Shown piece after piece: positions 8,166 to 16,346 of a DNA stretch of 64,000 bases (the first letter of the stretch is position 1; the number at the start of each line of letters is the position of its first letter). Both the position numbers and the translations under genes were made by a program. A model generated the notes under the pieces. That model ran no database searches. It saw nothing but the letters and a program-made list of their open reading frames with translations, and was not told the origin of the DNA. The DNA comes from Gemmatimonadota bacterium. Its GTDB lineage: Bacteria > Gemmatimonadota > Gemmatimonadetes > Gemmatimonadales > Gemmatimonadaceae. Location of the stretch: assembly GCA_021324775.1 (NCBI GenBank), contig JAJPIM010000035.1, positions 1 to 64,000 on the forward strand, given 5' to 3'.

Positions 8166-8435
8166 ATGTGCCGGAATATCAGACCGCTGTTCAATTTCGA
8201 CCCGCCGGTGACACCGGACGAAGTCCGGGCGGCGTCGCTGCAATTCGTGCGGAAGATCAGTGGGTTTGCCAAGCCGTCGAAGGCGAACGAGCCCGCCTTC
8301 GTGACGGCCATTGACGAGATCGCGGCCTGCGCGTCCCGGCTGCTGCAGTCCCTCGAGACGAATGCGCCGCCGAAGAACCGCGAAACCGTCGCCGCCAAGG
8401 CGCGGCTGCGTGCGGCCCAGCGGTACGGGACGTGA
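8166..8435 (+). CDS. DUF2277 family protein
   Basis: An 89-aa protein that begins with the hallmark MCRNI and continues with LFNF-P, the segment ALQFVRKISGF and KPSKANE, all typical of DUF2277. Its function is not known. The conserved Cys2-Arg3-Asn4 start suggests a metal or nucleotide role, but that is speculation. It ends 4 nt before the GTG start of the double-PAS kinase, so the two are probably co-expressed. Confidence 0.9.
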   Translation: MCRNIRPLFNFDPPVTPDEVRAASLQFVRKISGFAKPSKANEPAFVTAIDEIAACASRLLQSLETNAPPKNRETVAAKARLRAAQRYGT

Positions 8436-8439
8436 TACC

Positions 8440-9987
8440 GTGGATCACGAGACATTAGCTGTGGCGAATGAACCGGCGATGCAGATCGAAGGCGGCGGGC
8501 TATACCGGCTGCTCGTCGACAGCGCGCGCGAGTACGCAATCTTCGCGCTCGATGCCGGGGGCCACATCCTCACCTGGAACGCCAGTGCCGAGCGGATGAA
8601 GGGATATACGCGCGACGAGATCGTCGGCCAGCATTTCTCGATTTTTTATCCGCCGGAGGACATTGCGGCCGGCAAGCCGGCCCGCGAGTTGGCCGACGCG
8701 ATCCGGGACGGCCGGGTCGAAGATGAGGGATGGCGCGTCCGGAAAGACGGGTCGATGTTCTGGGCGGATGTGGTTATCACGACCTTGCGTGACGAGTCGG
8801 GTGCCGTCGTGGGTTTCGCGAAGATCACGCGAGACCTCACCGACCGCCGCAATGCGGCCCTGGCGCTCAGCCAGAGTGAGGAGCAGTTCCGGCTGCTGGT
8901 CCAGAGCGTCAGAGACTACGCCATCTTCCGGCTCGACGCCAATGGACGGGTAGCGAGCTGGAATGCGGGCGCGGAAGCGATCAAGGGCTACCGTCCCGAT
9001 GAGATTATCGGCTCCCACTTTTCCGCATTCTACATGGCGGAGGATGTGGCCGCCGGGAAGCCAGCGCGTGCACTCGAAATCGCGGCCCGGACCGGCGCGT
9101 ACTCAGATGAGGGATGGCGTGTCCGGCGTGATGGCTCGTCCTTCTGGGCCAGCGTGGTGATCACCGCGCTGCGGGGCGCGGATGGTGCCGTGACCGGGTA
9201 CGCAAAGGTCACCCGGGACCTGACAGAGCGCCGGGCGGCGCAGCAGCGGGCGATCAACGATGCCCGCCAGGTTGGGGAAGCGGAGGCGGCAAGCCGCACC
9301 AAGAGCGAGTTCCTCGCGGTCATGTCGCACGAGCTTCGGACTCCGATCAACGCCACGATCGGATACGCCCAGCTTATCGATGCCGCCATCGGCGGTCCGG
9401 TGACTGACCAACAGCACGACTTTCTCAACCGGATCTGCGCCAGCCAGCAGCACCTGCTGCGCATCATCGCCAACCTGCTCGACTATGGCCGGATCTCGGC
9501 GAACAAGGTGGCGTTCGACTATGCGCCCGTACCCGCGCAGGCGGTCATCGACGCCGTGCTTCCTATGGTGGAGCCGCAGGCGGCGGCCAAGGGGCTCGAG
9601 TTGTTGATCGAGAGGAAGGCCAGCGAACTCGTGATGCGGGCCGATCGGGTGAAGGCCGAGCAGATACTGCTCAATCTCCTGGCCAACGCGGTGAAGTTCA
9701 CGCCGCCCGGGGGCAGTGTTTCGGTCACGACGGGCGCTGATGCCACGTGGGTGACGGTTGCGGTCCGTGACACGGGGCCGGGCATCCCGCCGGACAAGGC
9801 CGAGGCGATCTTCGAGCCCTTCGTGCAGCTCGGACGCTCACTGGCCAGCGGCCATCAGGGCACCGGGCTGGGCCTCGCGATCAGCCGGGATCTGGCGCGC
9901 GAGATGGGCGGCGATATCGAGGTCGAGACCACGCCAGGTGCAGGCGCCAAGTTCACCATCAAGCTGCCTCGCGTCGAGAGCCCGTAG
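8440..9987 (+). CDS. Soluble double-PAS sensor histidine kinase
   Basis: A 515-aa sensor kinase without membrane segments. Two very similar PAS domains (about 20-140 and 145-265) share the pattern W-N-A-x-A-E...K-G-Y...D-E-I-(V/I)-G...H-F-S and DEGWRVR-DGS-FWA, evidence of an internal duplication. Then come HisKA with MSHELRTP and a HATPase domain with NAVKF, DTGPGIP and GTGLGLAI. The frame is open further upstream, but GTG at 8440 fits: it lies just after the DUF2277 stop and before the PAS domains. No response regulator is adjacent on this side except the LytTR protein two genes upstream. Likely cytosolic; ligand unknown. Confidence 0.92.
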   Translation: MDHETLAVANEPAMQIEGGGLYRLLVDSAREYAIFALDAGGHILTWNASAERMKGYTRDEIVGQHFSIFYPPEDIAAGKPARELADAIRDGRVEDEGWRVRKDGSMFWADVVITTLRDESGAVVGFAKITRDLTDRRNAALALSQSEEQFRLLVQSVRDYAIFRLDANGRVASWNAGAEAIKGYRPDEIIGSHFSAFYMAEDVAAGKPARALEIAARTGAYSDEGWRVRRDGSSFWASVVITALRGADGAVTGYAKVTRDLTERRAAQQRAINDARQVGEAEAASRTKSEFLAVMSHELRTPINATIGYAQLIDAAIGGPVTDQQHDFLNRICASQQHLLRIIANLLDYGRISANKVAFDYAPVPAQAVIDAVLPMVEPQAAAKGLELLIERKASELVMRADRVKAEQILLNLLANAVKFTPPGGSVSVTTGADATWVTVAVRDTGPGIPPDKAEAIFEPFVQLGRSLASGHQGTGLGLAISRDLAREMGGDIEVETTPGAGAKFTIKLPRVESP

Positions 9988-10000
9988 TCCCGCGCCGTCT

Positions 10001-10023
10001 CGTGGCGCAAACAAAGCGCCGCG
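10001..10023 (+). terminator. Hairpin after double-PAS kinase
   Basis: CGTGGCGC and GCGCCGCG pair over 8 bp (one G-T) around an A-rich 7-nt loop, 13 nt after the kinase stop. There is no T run, so an intrinsic terminator is uncertain. It may separate the kinase transcript from the tRNA-Pro gene. Confidence 0.35.
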
Positions 10024-10047
10024 ACGGGAAGCCGGACAGGAGGCCGA

Positions 10048-10076
10048 TTGATTGCGGTGGACGGGCGGGCTAGTTT
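10048..10076 (+). promoter_or_regulatory. Probable tRNA-Pro promoter
   Basis: TTGATT (10048-10053) and TAGTTT (10071-10076) are 17 nt apart and place transcription start about 9 nt before the tRNA. The boxes resemble those of the rRNA promoter at 537-565. Confidence 0.6.
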
Positions 10077-10091
10077 GCCCGGTCTACGTCA

Positions 10092-10165
10092 CGGGGCGTA
10101 GCGTAGCCTGGTATCGCGCCTGCTTTGGGAGCAGGAGGTCGCCGGTTCAAATCCGGCCGCCCCGA
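10092..10165 (+). tRNA. tRNA-Pro(TGG)
   Basis: A complete 74-nt cloverleaf: acceptor CGGGGCG/CGCCCCG, anticodon stem CCTGC/GCAGG with loop TTTGGGA (anticodon TGG), T arm GCCGG-TTCAAAT-CCGGC, discriminator A. CCA is not encoded. No integrated element is visible at its 3' end. Confidence 0.96.
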
Positions 10166-10329
10166 TTGGGCGCCATCCTCGGCGGCAACCGCCTAAGTGT
10201 TGCGAGGCGTGTCCGGAAGTGACGGACCCCTCCGTCGATGCCTCGCTACCCCGTGATCGATGGTCCGCAGCCGGCGACGACACAGCCGTAATGCCCGCCG
10301 CCGGCGTAGCCACTACCCGAGGACAACGC

Positions 10330-11883
10330 ATGAGACGTGGAACGCTCGCCGCCGTGATCGTGGCGCTCGCCAGCACGCACGCCGCCGCCGCGCAGACGGG
10401 GCCCGACGATGCGAGGCTCATTGCGGCCGCGCGCCGGTTCGTCCCCGAGGTCATGCGCGTCGACGGGGTGCGCGGGATCGAGGTCGCCGTCGCGCGACAC
10501 GGGACCGTCATCTGGGAGCAGGGCTTCGGCACCGCGAACGTCGCCGACGGGGCGCCCATGACGAGCACCACGGTCTTCTCAGCCGGCTCGATGAGCAAGA
10601 CGTATACGGCGACCGCGGTGATGCAACTGGTCGAGCAGGGCGCGCTCGCTCTCGATGAGCCGATCAATACCTACTTGCGCCGGGGCGCCGGCTACGAGGT
10701 CGTGAACCCGCTCGGCGCGCGCGATATCACGGTCAGAGATCTGCTCACGCATCGGTCAGGCCTGACGAGCGATGCCGCCGGCAGCGAGCTCGCCATCCCG
10801 GCGCCGCTCGCGGCGTACCTTCGGGCGCAGTACGCCCGGCCGATGCTCCCGAGCTACTCCGGTGCGTCGCTCCCGACGTGGAGCGCCAAGGTCGGGGAGA
10901 AGTTCCAGTACTCGAACCTCGGCGTCGCGACGCTCGGCCTCCTCGTCCAGATCACCAACCCTGAACACTTGAGCTTCGCGGATTACGTTCAGCACCACAT
11001 CTTCGAGCCGCTGGGCATGCGGCACAGCCAGTTTCCGCCGGTTCGGGACTCGGCCCACTTGCACCCCGACCTCGCCCGCCGCTTCGCGCGCGGATACGCG
11101 AGACTCGGGCCGGTCGACCTCCCCTCGCCGCAGATCTACCTGGCCGACTACCCCGCCGGCTCGCTGGTCACCACGGCCGGAGATCATATCCGGCTCCTGC
11201 TCGCCTACATGAACGGCGGCAGCTATGACGGCCACCGCATTCTTCAGCCAGAGACCGTGAAGTTGATGCTCACCGAGGGCCCGACCTCGGGCATGGGGCT
11301 CATATGGTTCCTCCGAGACATCGGGAAGCCTGACTTCAGCTTCTCGCACGGCGGCGCCTACATGTTCGGCTGGCGCAACGAGTTTCAGGCGTACCCGGGC
11401 CTCGATCTGGCCACCGTCGTCGCGACCAATCAATGGGACATGCTCTCGCCGCATTACGGCCGCGCCTATTCCGATGTCCTCGACTTCCTCGCCGCGTGGG
11501 TCGAGCACGAGCGCGACGGCATGCGACATCCCCAGCCCGACCACACGTGGGCCTGGAAGTGCTCCTACGTCGTGGGCCTCGTGTGGGTCGACCAGATCGA
11601 AGGCGGCCTCGGCACCCAGACCCCACTCACCGCGACCGATATCGACCGCGCAGCGCGGAGCGCGCGGCCGCTGCACGCCGGCGGGCCGGACATGTGGGAC
11701 GAGGCCGGGTTCCGCGCCGGCGTGAATGACATGAGCCACATCCCTCTGCGCCCCGACTCGATCCGGGCGTTCCTGAAATCCGACCGGCTGCGCGTTTGGC
11801 CCGAGGAGCTCAACCTGATCTATGCCGCACTGGGGGCACCAAACGACTGGGTGCCTTGGCCGGAGTTCGCCCCGGCGCCTTGA
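10330..11883 (+). CDS. Serine beta-lactamase-like hydrolase, exported
   Basis: A 517-aa exported protein of the beta-lactamase/penicillin-binding (class C, PF00144-type) family. A signal peptide ends near residue 21 (THAAAAQ). The catalytic motifs are SMSK (about 86-89), YSN in FQYSNLG, and SHGG in place of KTG. A C-terminal extension of about 120 residues follows the hydrolase domain. Such proteins are usually esterases, D-aminopeptidases or peptidases, not true beta-lactamases. ATG at 10330 is chosen because the upstream in-frame ATG (10219) would bury the signal peptide. It converges on pilX with only 27 bp between. Confidence 0.87.
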   Translation: MRRGTLAAVIVALASTHAAAAQTGPDDARLIAAARRFVPEVMRVDGVRGIEVAVARHGTVIWEQGFGTANVADGAPMTSTTVFSAGSMSKTYTATAVMQLVEQGALALDEPINTYLRRGAGYEVVNPLGARDITVRDLLTHRSGLTSDAAGSELAIPAPLAAYLRAQYARPMLPSYSGASLPTWSAKVGEKFQYSNLGVATLGLLVQITNPEHLSFADYVQHHIFEPLGMRHSQFPPVRDSAHLHPDLARRFARGYARLGPVDLPSPQIYLADYPAGSLVTTAGDHIRLLLAYMNGGSYDGHRILQPETVKLMLTEGPTSGMGLIWFLRDIGKPDFSFSHGGAYMFGWRNEFQAYPGLDLATVVATNQWDMLSPHYGRAYSDVLDFLAAWVEHERDGMRHPQPDHTWAWKCSYVVGLVWVDQIEGGLGTQTPLTATDIDRAARSARPLHAGGPDMWDEAGFRAGVNDMSHIPLRPDSIRAFLKSDRLRVWPEELNLIYAALGAPNDWVPWPEFAPAP

Positions 11884-11910
11884 TCACACTCGCGACGCTA
11901 CCGGTATCGG

Positions 11911-13002
11911 TCAGTACCCGTTCCAGTTGTCTACCCACGCGTTCGAATAGCCAACCAGTTGGCCGCCCGACGCCGCTATCGCTTTGGCTACGTTGCAGGA
12001 GTTGTACTGGAATGTCTTGTTGCCGTTGCCGAGCGAGTTTTGTGGAACCGACTGCCCCAATTGTTCGTTCAGACCGGTGACGACCGCACCGTTGACGGTA
12101 TTGTTTCCATTCGACGTCAGATTGCCGCCCACGAGGATCACGCCATTCCAACTGGTGCTGCCGCTGATGCTCAGATTCCCGGTTACGATCAACAGTCCCT
12201 GGCCGGACCCGGGCAGGCTGGCGTCGCCCACCATCATGATGACCGGCCAGTAATTCGGGTTGCTGAAGCTCGGCCAGGTCCCGGAGGGAATCGTGATGCT
12301 CGGCTGGGCGGCATTGTTGTTCACGATATCGTTCCAATCGATGCCCGTCGACGAGTCGGCCTGGCCCTGCGTGCCAAGATTTTCGACCGGCGGATTCCCG
12401 GTGACCGGGCTCGTCGGGCCGGTATAGCCCGGATTCGTCACCGTGGCGACCCCCGGGACGGTCGGCATCACTCCGCAAGCGTCAGTACCGTTTAGCGAGC
12501 CTGACGTGCCGCTCTTGCTCAACCCGGTCAGAGCCGTCCAGGCCGAGAGCACGTTCATGGTCAGGGGCTGCCAGATCCCGTATTCGGCGACTGTGCGCTC
12601 GGCCTGAGCGGTGCCGCTCAGCATGGCCGCCGTGCTCACACCGTGCGCCCGGATCGCGTAACCGTAGCGACCCGACACGGTGTCCTTCCGCACCTGGGTC
12701 AGAACCACGTCGGCGTAGCCACCGCTCAAGGTGACACGTGCCGACTCGGACGCCGCCGGCGGCACCGCCGTGAAACCCAACGAATCACGCTTCGCTATGA
12801 AGAGCTCGAGGCCGGATTCGGCAAGCGCGAAGGCATCGACGTTCGCCCCCTGGTTTGCGCTCACGCGCGCTTCGGTGCTCGCCGCTGCAAACGCAGCCGC
12901 CAGCAGCACCGAGACAACCACTATCGCGAGAATCACCATCAGCAGCGTCATCCCGCGCCGGTAGTTGATCCGTCGCATACGCGGCTCCGTTGCCGTCGTC
13001 AT
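11911..13002 (-). CDS. PilX-like pilus assembly protein, copy 1
   Basis: A 363-aa inner-membrane-anchored protein. The N-terminus has an RRG-MTLLMVILAIV segment with one long hydrophobic helix (about 17-42), as in PilX/minor pilin N-termini. The C-terminal half (about 250-330) is Gly/Asn-rich with repeated short strands such as LIVTGNL, WNGVILVGGNL and NGAVVTGLN, suggesting a beta-solenoid fold. It is last in the operon fimT-pilV-pilW-pilX and overlaps pilW by 4 nt. A close paralogue sits at 14983-16071. Likely part of a type IV pilus or type II secretion pseudopilus tip. Confidence 0.82.
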   Translation of the reverse strand: MTTATEPRMRRINYRRGMTLLMVILAIVVVSVLLAAAFAAASTEARVSANQGANVDAFALAESGLELFIAKRDSLGFTAVPPAASESARVTLSGGYADVVLTQVRKDTVSGRYGYAIRAHGVSTAAMLSGTAQAERTVAEYGIWQPLTMNVLSAWTALTGLSKSGTSGSLNGTDACGVMPTVPGVATVTNPGYTGPTSPVTGNPPVENLGTQGQADSSTGIDWNDIVNNNAAQPSITIPSGTWPSFSNPNYWPVIMMVGDASLPGSGQGLLIVTGNLSISGSTSWNGVILVGGNLTSNGNNTVNGAVVTGLNEQLGQSVPQNSLGNGNKTFQYNSCNVAKAIAASGGQLVGYSNAWVDNWNGY

Positions 13003-13841
13003 TTCAGCAGATTGTTGAAGAACACGCCGGTAGTGATCTGGGCCGTCATGACGGCCGGCTGCCCCTGCGGTGTGCGTTCACTCTGCGCGTTGAAAACGAG
13101 CTCGATTCCGCGCATTGTGGTCAGCGGGCTCGGTACAGCGGTTTGCGCCGAATCGCTACCCACGATGAAAAATTTGAACTCCGCCGTCGGGGCGAACGGG
13201 GCCACGAGTTCATCCGTCTCGCCCGTGCCAATCACCGTGCGCCATAGGGCCGTGCGGCCGGGAAGCGTGACCGATGGGGCGAACGAGTAGGTCAGACGCT
13301 GGGTCAGAAACACCGGCGTTCCCACGGCCGTGATCGCCGGCAGCGTTGACGGGAGCGCGGGGGCGATCGCCACTACCAAGCCCCCGGAGAGTACCGTGAC
13401 ATGCGCCGTGGTGCAGAGGGATGCGGTGCCGGCCGTGAGGGTAGTGCCCGTTTCGACGTAGTGATACGCGCCGAGCGAGTCTCGCCACGCGTAGCCCGTG
13501 AAGCCCGCGGTCGCGTACGCGACCGAGTCTACGGGCAACAACGCGATGGTGGTTAGGGCCGCGGTATTCGCGCACACGATTCCCATCGCGTAGGGCACCC
13601 GCACGGTTACCGAGGTGTTCGTCGCGGACACGACACCGCCGGTGGCCTCCACCATCCGCAGGTCCGAGATGGCAGCGTTGATCCCGGTGCGCGATACGAA
13701 CCGCGCCAGCCGCAACTGGGTCTGCAGGTCGTACGAGCGCGCTTGCGCCACGTACAGGCGCGTGAGCGCCGCCCCGATCATGGCGACTATCACCACCGTG
13801 ATCATCATCTCGGCCAGCGTCAACCCTCGGCGTCGCATCAT
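12999..13841 (-). CDS. PilW-like prepilin
   Basis: A 280-aa prepilin with a short basic leader and the class III cleavage site MMRRRG|LTLAEMM, Glu at +5, followed by a hydrophobic alpha1 helix (about 7-28). The globular part is unlike known families by eye, but position and length fit PilW. Start and stop overlap both neighbours by 4 nt (ATGA), so it is translated with them. Expected to be processed by PilD and inserted in the inner membrane. Confidence 0.82.
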   Translation of the reverse strand: MMRRRGLTLAEMMITVVIVAMIGAALTRLYVAQARSYDLQTQLRLARFVSRTGINAAISDLRMVEATGGVVSATNTSVTVRVPYAMGIVCANTAALTTIALLPVDSVAYATAGFTGYAWRDSLGAYHYVETGTTLTAGTASLCTTAHVTVLSGGLVVAIAPALPSTLPAITAVGTPVFLTQRLTYSFAPSVTLPGRTALWRTVIGTGETDELVAPFAPTAEFKFFIVGSDSAQTAVPSPLTTMRGIELVFNAQSERTPQGQPAVMTAQITTGVFFNNLLK

Positions 13842-14227
13842 GGGGAGTCGAACGGGTTCTCAGCGGGCTGCGTGCGTCGCAGCACCACGGTGTCCCCCGC
13901 GAAGAGCGTGTTGGTCGGCGTGACGATAATCGTGACGAGCATCTGCTGGGCTGAGAGAGTGGTCACCTGGACGTTCAGCGTGTAGGGCACCGGCGCGGTG
14001 CTGACGGTCGTCGTACCGGCCTTCGCGCTGAGTGAATCGAAAGGCAGCGCGGCGAACTTGTTCACGATCTGTAGCATCGCGCCGTCCCGCGCCCCTCCGC
14101 CGGACAAGGCGTAGGATCGGCGGGAGATCACGAAGTCGGCCCTCGCGATGCCGCCGACGAGAATGGCGAGCAGCGAGATCGAGATCATGGCCTCCACGAG
14201 CGAGACACCACGCCGGTTCCGCTTCAT
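13838..14227 (-). CDS. PilV-like prepilin
   Basis: A 129-aa minor prepilin: leader MKRNRRG|VSLVEAM with the +5 Glu, hydrophobic helix about residues 8-30, small C-terminal domain. The ATG at 14227 overlaps the end of the GspH/FimT gene (ATGA); a GTG/ATG further upstream would spoil the leader. Second gene of the prepilin operon. Confidence 0.82.
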   Translation of the reverse strand: MKRNRRGVSLVEAMISISLLAILVGGIARADFVISRRSYALSGGGARDGAMLQIVNKFAALPFDSLSAKAGTTTVSTAPVPYTLNVQVTTLSAQQMLVTIIVTPTNTLFAGDTVVLRRTQPAENPFDSP

Positions 14228-14688
14228 GTCGCCCGCGCCCACCCGACGCGTGACATCGTGACCTGGTGTGAGTACCCGCCGGCCCAGACCGTGACGACCA
14301 ACGCACTCGAGGTAAAGCCGTTGGGGAAGATGTCCACCGGAGTGACCGAGAACGACAGGGAATCAACCTCGCAGGGTTCTCCCGCGCCGAGGTGAAGCGT
14401 GGAGAGGAGCGTACCACTCGTCCGGTCCGTGACGGTGATGGACTGTTTGTCGGTGCCCCGCGCGATCCGCATCGGCATGCGCTCCCGCGCGGCGTTCGTC
14501 GCCGCCAGGGACAGACCTTGCGCGACGAGTATGGCGGCCTGGTTGACCCGGGAATGCGTCGACGTGCTCTGAATCTTCGGCATCGCGAGCGCAGTCAGCA
14601 GGCCTACCATCACGACCACGATCATCATCTCGATCACGGTGATGCCGCGCCGCCCCGTCGCCTGCATGCCTCTCATGTGATGCATCAT
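14224..14688 (-). CDS. GspH/FimT-like pseudopilin
   Basis: A 154-aa pseudopilin with processing site QATGRRG|ITVIEMM, +5 Glu and a hydrophobic helix running to about residue 40, then a GspH/FimT-type soluble domain. Four Met codons are possible starts (14688, 14685, 14676, 14667); a purine-rich stretch before 14688 slightly favours it. First gene of the operon, preceded by the duplicated leader (14757-14976). Confidence 0.8.
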   Translation of the reverse strand: MMHHMRGMQATGRRGITVIEMMIVVVMVGLLTALAMPKIQSTSTHSRVNQAAILVAQGLSLAATNAARERMPMRIARGTDKQSITVTDRTSGTLLSTLHLGAGEPCEVDSLSFSVTPVDIFPNGFTSSALVVTVWAGGYSHQVTMSRVGWARAT

Positions 14689-14756
14689 GTGCCGTCTCGG
14701 TGCTCGGCCAGCCGGACAAGCCCGGTCTCGGGTCCCGTCCATCCAACCGGCGGTTT

Positions 14757-14976
14757 TCCTGCGTGAAGAAAGCTCTGGACCTGGACCAGGGCCGGCTATC
14801 ACGCGGCGGCCACACATCCTCACAAGTTGCGGGGCCAGTGGCGCTTCTGTGATGATTTGAGTGGTCTCAGATTGTGAGCAAACGCACAATCCGATCTTGG
14901 CGGGCCTTTCGATAGGGGACTGGTTCGCCAAGGCGGAGGTCACGCCCTCTGCACGCCCGGCCAGCCGGCTGTCGTG
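14757..14976 (-). repeat. Prepilin operon leader, copy 1
   Basis: This non-coding stretch of about 220 bp is closely similar to 16085-16302, in the same orientation. Conserved parts include a first hairpin (AGGGCG/CGCCTT, 14930-14948), a second stem (TTGGCG/CGCCAA, 14897-14931), a 22-bp palindrome (14870-14891) and a block ending at the junction with the fimT start region. It is the likely promoter and 5' leader of fimT-pilV-pilW-pilX. Confidence 0.8.
14870..14891. promoter_or_regulatory. CRP-like palindrome, leader copy 1
   Basis: GATTGTG and CACAATC form perfect arms around 8 nt. Read as a CRP-type site it gives TGTGA-N6-GCACA, one mismatch from TGTGA-N6-TCACA. It is kept in the other leader copy, about 180 nt upstream of fimT. 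Binding by a CRP/FNR-family protein is inferred only. Confidence 0.5.
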
Positions 14977-14982
14977 GCGCGT

Positions 14983-16071
14983 TCAGTACCCGTTCCAGTT
15001 GTCCAGCCACGCGTTGGTATAGCCGACCAACTGGCCCTGTCCTGCCATTGCCTTGGCCACATTGCAGGAGTTGTACTGGAACGTCTTGTTCCCGTTGCCG
15101 AGGGAGTTCTGTGCCACCGTCTGCCCCAATTCCACATTCAGACCGGTGACGACCGCACCGGCGACGGTATTGTTTCCGTTCGATGTCAGATTGCCACCCA
15201 CGAGGAGCACGCCGTTCCAGGTGACGTTGCCGTTGAGGGTCAGATTCCCGGTTACGATCAATGTGCCTTGTCCCGATCCGGGGAGGCTGGTGTTGCCCGT
15301 CATCATGATGGTCGGCCAGTAATTCGGGTTGCTGAAGCTGGGCCAGGTCCCGGAGGGAATCGTGATGCTCGGCTGCGCGGCATTGTTGTTCACGATACCG
15401 TTCCAATCGACATTCGTCGCTGCGATCGCCTGCGCCTGCGTGCCAAGATTGTCGATCGGCGGATTCCCGCTGACCGGGCCCGTCGGGCCGGTATAGCCCG
15501 GATTCGTCACGGTGGCGACCCCCGGAAGAGTCGCCGCCGCTCCGCAGGCGTCCGTACCGCTGAGCGAGCCTGAGTTGCCGTTCTTGCTCAACCCGGTCAG
15601 CGTCGTCCAGGCCGAGAGCACGTTCATGGTCCCTGTCTGCCAGACCCCGTATTCAGCGACTGTGCGCTCGGCCGGGGCCGTGCCGCTCAGCGTGGCCCCC
15701 GTGCTCACACCGTGCGCCCGGATCGCGTAACCGTAGCGACCTGACACGGTGTCCTTCCGCACCTGGGCCAGAACCACGTCGGCGTAGCCGCCGCTCAAGG
15801 TGACACGTGCCGATTCTGACGCCGCCGGCGGTGTCGCCGTGAAACCGAGCGAGTCGCGCTTCGCCATGAAGAGCTCCAGGCCGGACTCGGCAAGCGCGAA
15901 GGCATCGACGTTCGCCCCCTGGTTTGCGCTCACACGCGCTTCGGTGCTCGCCGCCGCAAACGCTGCTGCCAGCAGCACCGAGAGAACCATGATCGCGAGA
16001 ATCACCATCAGCAGGGTCATCCCGCGCCGGTAGTTGATCCGTCGCATATGGGGCTCCGTTGGCGTCGTCAT
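14983..16071 (-). CDS. PilX-like pilus assembly protein, copy 2
   Basis: A 362-aa close paralogue of the protein at 11911-13002, nearly colinear along the whole length: the same RRINYRRG-MTLLMVILAI anchor, the same Gly/Asn-rich strands near the C-terminus and the same WNGY end. The start at 16071 (MTTPTEP) matches that of copy 1; a TTG further upstream is also open. Unlike copy 1 it is not preceded by other prepilins but joins directly to a second copy of the operon leader, so it likely has its own promoter. Confidence 0.82.
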   Translation of the reverse strand: MTTPTEPHMRRINYRRGMTLLMVILAIMVLSVLLAAAFAAASTEARVSANQGANVDAFALAESGLELFMAKRDSLGFTATPPAASESARVTLSGGYADVVLAQVRKDTVSGRYGYAIRAHGVSTGATLSGTAPAERTVAEYGVWQTGTMNVLSAWTTLTGLSKNGNSGSLSGTDACGAAATLPGVATVTNPGYTGPTGPVSGNPPIDNLGTQAQAIAATNVDWNGIVNNNAAQPSITIPSGTWPSFSNPNYWPTIMMTGNTSLPGSGQGTLIVTGNLTLNGNVTWNGVLLVGGNLTSNGNNTVAGAVVTGLNVELGQTVAQNSLGNGNKTFQYNSCNVAKAMAGQGQLVGYTNAWLDNWNGY

Positions 16072-16084
16072 TCCGGCAGTTTCC

Positions 16085-16302
16085 TGCATGAACAAAGGTC
16101 TGGATTTGGACCAGATCCGACTATCACGCGGCGGTCACACATGCTCACAAGTTGCGGGGGCAGTGACACTTCTGTTATGGGTGGAGCGTCACAGATTGTG
16201 ATCCAGCACACAACCCGATATTTGGCGGGCCTTCGATAGGGGACTCGGTCGCCAGGGCGGAGGTCACGCCCTGCGCACGCGCACCCAGCCGGCGCTCGTT
16301 AT
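16085..16302 (-). repeat. Prepilin operon leader, copy 2
   Basis: Second copy of the leader found at 14757-14976. The first hairpin is now perfect (AGGGCG/CGCCCT, 16254-16272) where copy 1 has a G-U pair, and the second stem is kept as TGGCG/CGCCA (16223-16254). Similarity stops right where pilX copy 2 begins, indicating a recombination joint. Confidence 0.8.
16194..16215. promoter_or_regulatory. CRP-like palindrome, leader copy 2
   Basis: TGTGA-N6-ACACA at the equivalent position of leader copy 2; one mismatch from the CRP consensus, but at the same site as the mismatch in copy 1. About 125 nt upstream of pilX copy 2. Confidence 0.45.
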
Positions 16303-16346
16303 TTCCCTTTGACGACGGCGCAAGCTCGCCCTGCCGTCCGCATCGA

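Noticed and set aside
14757-16302. Sigma-54 promoter (TGGCAC-N5-TTGC) or GEMM c-di-GMP riboswitch in prepilin leaders
   Set aside because: The TGGC and TTGT elements are one base out of register in copy 1 and lost in copy 2; the GEMM core consensus could not be fitted.
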